Below, piece by piece: positions 62,496-64,000 of a DNA stretch of 64,000 nucleotides; positions within the stretch are counted from its first letter, which is position 1, and every line of letters starts with the position of its first letter. This DNA comes from Siphonodentalium dalli. Taxonomy: Eukaryota > Mollusca > Scaphopoda > Gadilida > Siphonodentaliidae. The position numbers were made by a program, and so were the translations under genes. The notes under the pieces are model-generated. The model saw only the letters and a program-made list of their open reading frames with translations. It was not told where the DNA came from and did no database searches. Location: NCBI GenBank assembly GCA_032622095.1, contig CP136061.1, positions 120,292,754 to 120,356,753 on the forward strand, in the 5' to 3' direction.

Positions 62496-62719
62496 GTGAG
62501 ATGTTATCTTCTTAGCAGTCTAACTGATTTCTTTGGTGTTGGGTTATTATTTGAAACATTTCACCAACTAAATACCTTACCTTATGACAGAAGAAATGAC
62601 TGAGGTGTCCCAACGCAGATGGAGTTTCTGCATAAATCTCAACATTTAGGCCACTAAATAAAATCTGTTCTCATAATTACTGCTCTTGAAAAATTTGAAC
62701 ATGCATATTTTGAATTATT

Positions 62720-62850
62720 TCTAGAGGTGCCATGATTATTGATTTTGATAATCGGTCATCACTAATAGACTATAATCGATTAATCGTACCTAATATGAAT
62801 AACATCAGTGGAAGTATTCCGTAATATGGCCTATTGGCCTGGTGCTGGTT
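62720..62850. other. hAT-like terminus fragment in the last intron
   Basis: TAGAGGTGCCATGATTATTG at 62723 with ATAATCGATTAATCGTACC inside resembles the terminus at 25213 in inverse. No second end was located. Confidence 0.35.
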
Positions 62851-62867
62851 AACTGCCATGCTGGTTA

Positions 62868-64000
62868 TACCCCCTTTTTAAAAAAGGGGGGTGTACTGTT
62901 TTGCACCTGTCTGTCCGTCCGTACGTCTGTCCGATGTCTGTTCATGTCATAACTTGAACAGTAGTGCTCGGATCTCAATGAAATTAGGTATGGATGTTCA
63001 CTATTATGAGGACATTAAATAGAGGGTTCCATCGTTTTGTTTGGATTTTCCATTCTAGAGATATTCATCTTTGTTTATCTGGAAATAGTGGCTTTTTGGT
63101 CCGTCTGGTGTCTGTTCGTGTCGTAACTTCAACAGTTGTGCTGGGATCTCAACCAAATTTGGTGTGGATGTTCACTACTATGCGGGCATTCAATAGAGGG
63201 TTCCATCGTTTTGTTCGGATTTTCCATTCTCGAGTTATTCATCTTTGTTTATCTGGAAATAGTGGCTTTTTGGTCCGTCTGGTGACTGTTCATATCATAA
63301 CTTGAACAGTAGTGCTCAGATCTCAATGAAATTTGGTATAGATGTTCACTACTATGAGGACATTAAAAAGAGGGTTCCATCGTTTTGTTCGGATTTTCCA
63401 TTCTAGAGTTATAGATCATTGTTCATCTGGAAATGTTGGCTTTTTGGTTCGTCTGGTGTCTGTTCATGTCGTAACTTCAACAGTTGTACTGGGATCTCAA
63501 TGGGATTTGGTATAGATGTTCACTACTATTGAGGACATTAAAAAGAGGGTTCCATCGTTTTGTTCCGCTTTTCCATTCTAGAGTTATTCATCTTTGTTCA
63601 TCTGGAAATGTTGGCTTTTTGGTCCGTCTGGTGTCTGTTCATGTCGTAACTTCAACAGTTGTGCTGGGATCTCAATGGAATTTGGTATGGATGTTTACTG
63701 CTATGAGGACATTCAATAGGGGGTTCCATTGTTCTGTTCCACTTTTCCATTCTAGAGTTATTCATCTTTGTTTATCTGGAAATGTTGGCTGTTTGGTTCA
63801 TCCGATGTCTGTTCAGCTCATAACTTGAACAGTAATGCTCTGATCTCAATGAAATTTTGTATGGATGTTCACCACTATGAGGACATTTAATGGCACATTC
63901 AAATGTTTGTTTTGGTTTTTTGTTCTATAGTTATTCATCTTTGTTTATATGAAAATGCTGATTTCTGGGTCCATATATCTGAGTATAGCCATCATAAGTT
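62868..64000 (+). repeat. ~180-bp tandem repeat, 6 units, runs off window
   Basis: Starts at a CCCCCTTTTTAAAAAAGGGGGG palindrome and GTCTGTCCGTCCGTACG lead. Units carry TGTCTGTTCATGTC(G/A)TAAC, GGGATCTCAA(T/C), ATGGATGTTCACTACTATG, GGGTTCCATCGTTTTGTTC and CATTCTAGAGTTATTCATC. Open frames of 103 and 114 codons are the same repeat read twice. Confidence 0.88.

Noticed and set aside
62994-63828. 103- and 114-codon frames near the right edge
   Set aside because: Both are translations of the same ~180-bp tandem repeat, with the same peptide recurring.

Overview
The window is one strand-consistent piece of a large animal gene. Twenty-two exons on the + strand, all with GT donors and AG acceptors and with matching phases, join into 3,546 nt (1,182 codons, no stop). 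They follow the N-terminal part of the DNA-damage kinase ATM almost block by block: the TAN motif at the start, then helical solenoid segments roughly equivalent to the first 40 percent of the vertebrate protein. The kinase, FAT and FATC regions lie beyond the right edge. The genome is a metazoan one. The intron-rich layout, the protein divergence and the abundant GTCCGTC-type repeats suggest a marine invertebrate, most likely a mollusc or other lophotrochozoan; that last step is inference.

Layout. 1-5440: upstream flank and 5' intron, mostly arrays of a ~165-bp satellite-like repeat plus a 371-bp hAT MITE. 5441-26620: exons 1-10; the introns carry hAT elements, foldback MITEs, a 5'-truncated LINE with a hAT nested in its tail, and another 165-bp array. 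26621-33789: a 7.2-kb intron with a 45-bp minisatellite that looks like a reiterated 3' splice site, split in two by a 5.5-kb repeat array. 33790-44815: exons 11-15. 44816-49522: a minisatellite, GTCCGTC repeats and an 1.88-kb Mutator-like foldback element with a perfect 9-bp target duplication. 49523-62495: exons 16-22. 62870-64000: a ~180-bp tandem repeat running off the edge.

Only about 5.5 percent of the window is coding. The rest is a dense record of DNA transposons. For nine insertions both terminal inverted repeats and perfect target-site duplications can be read directly. Several insertions stop within 10-35 bases of a splice site. No second protein-coding host gene, rRNA, tRNA or CRISPR array was recognised.
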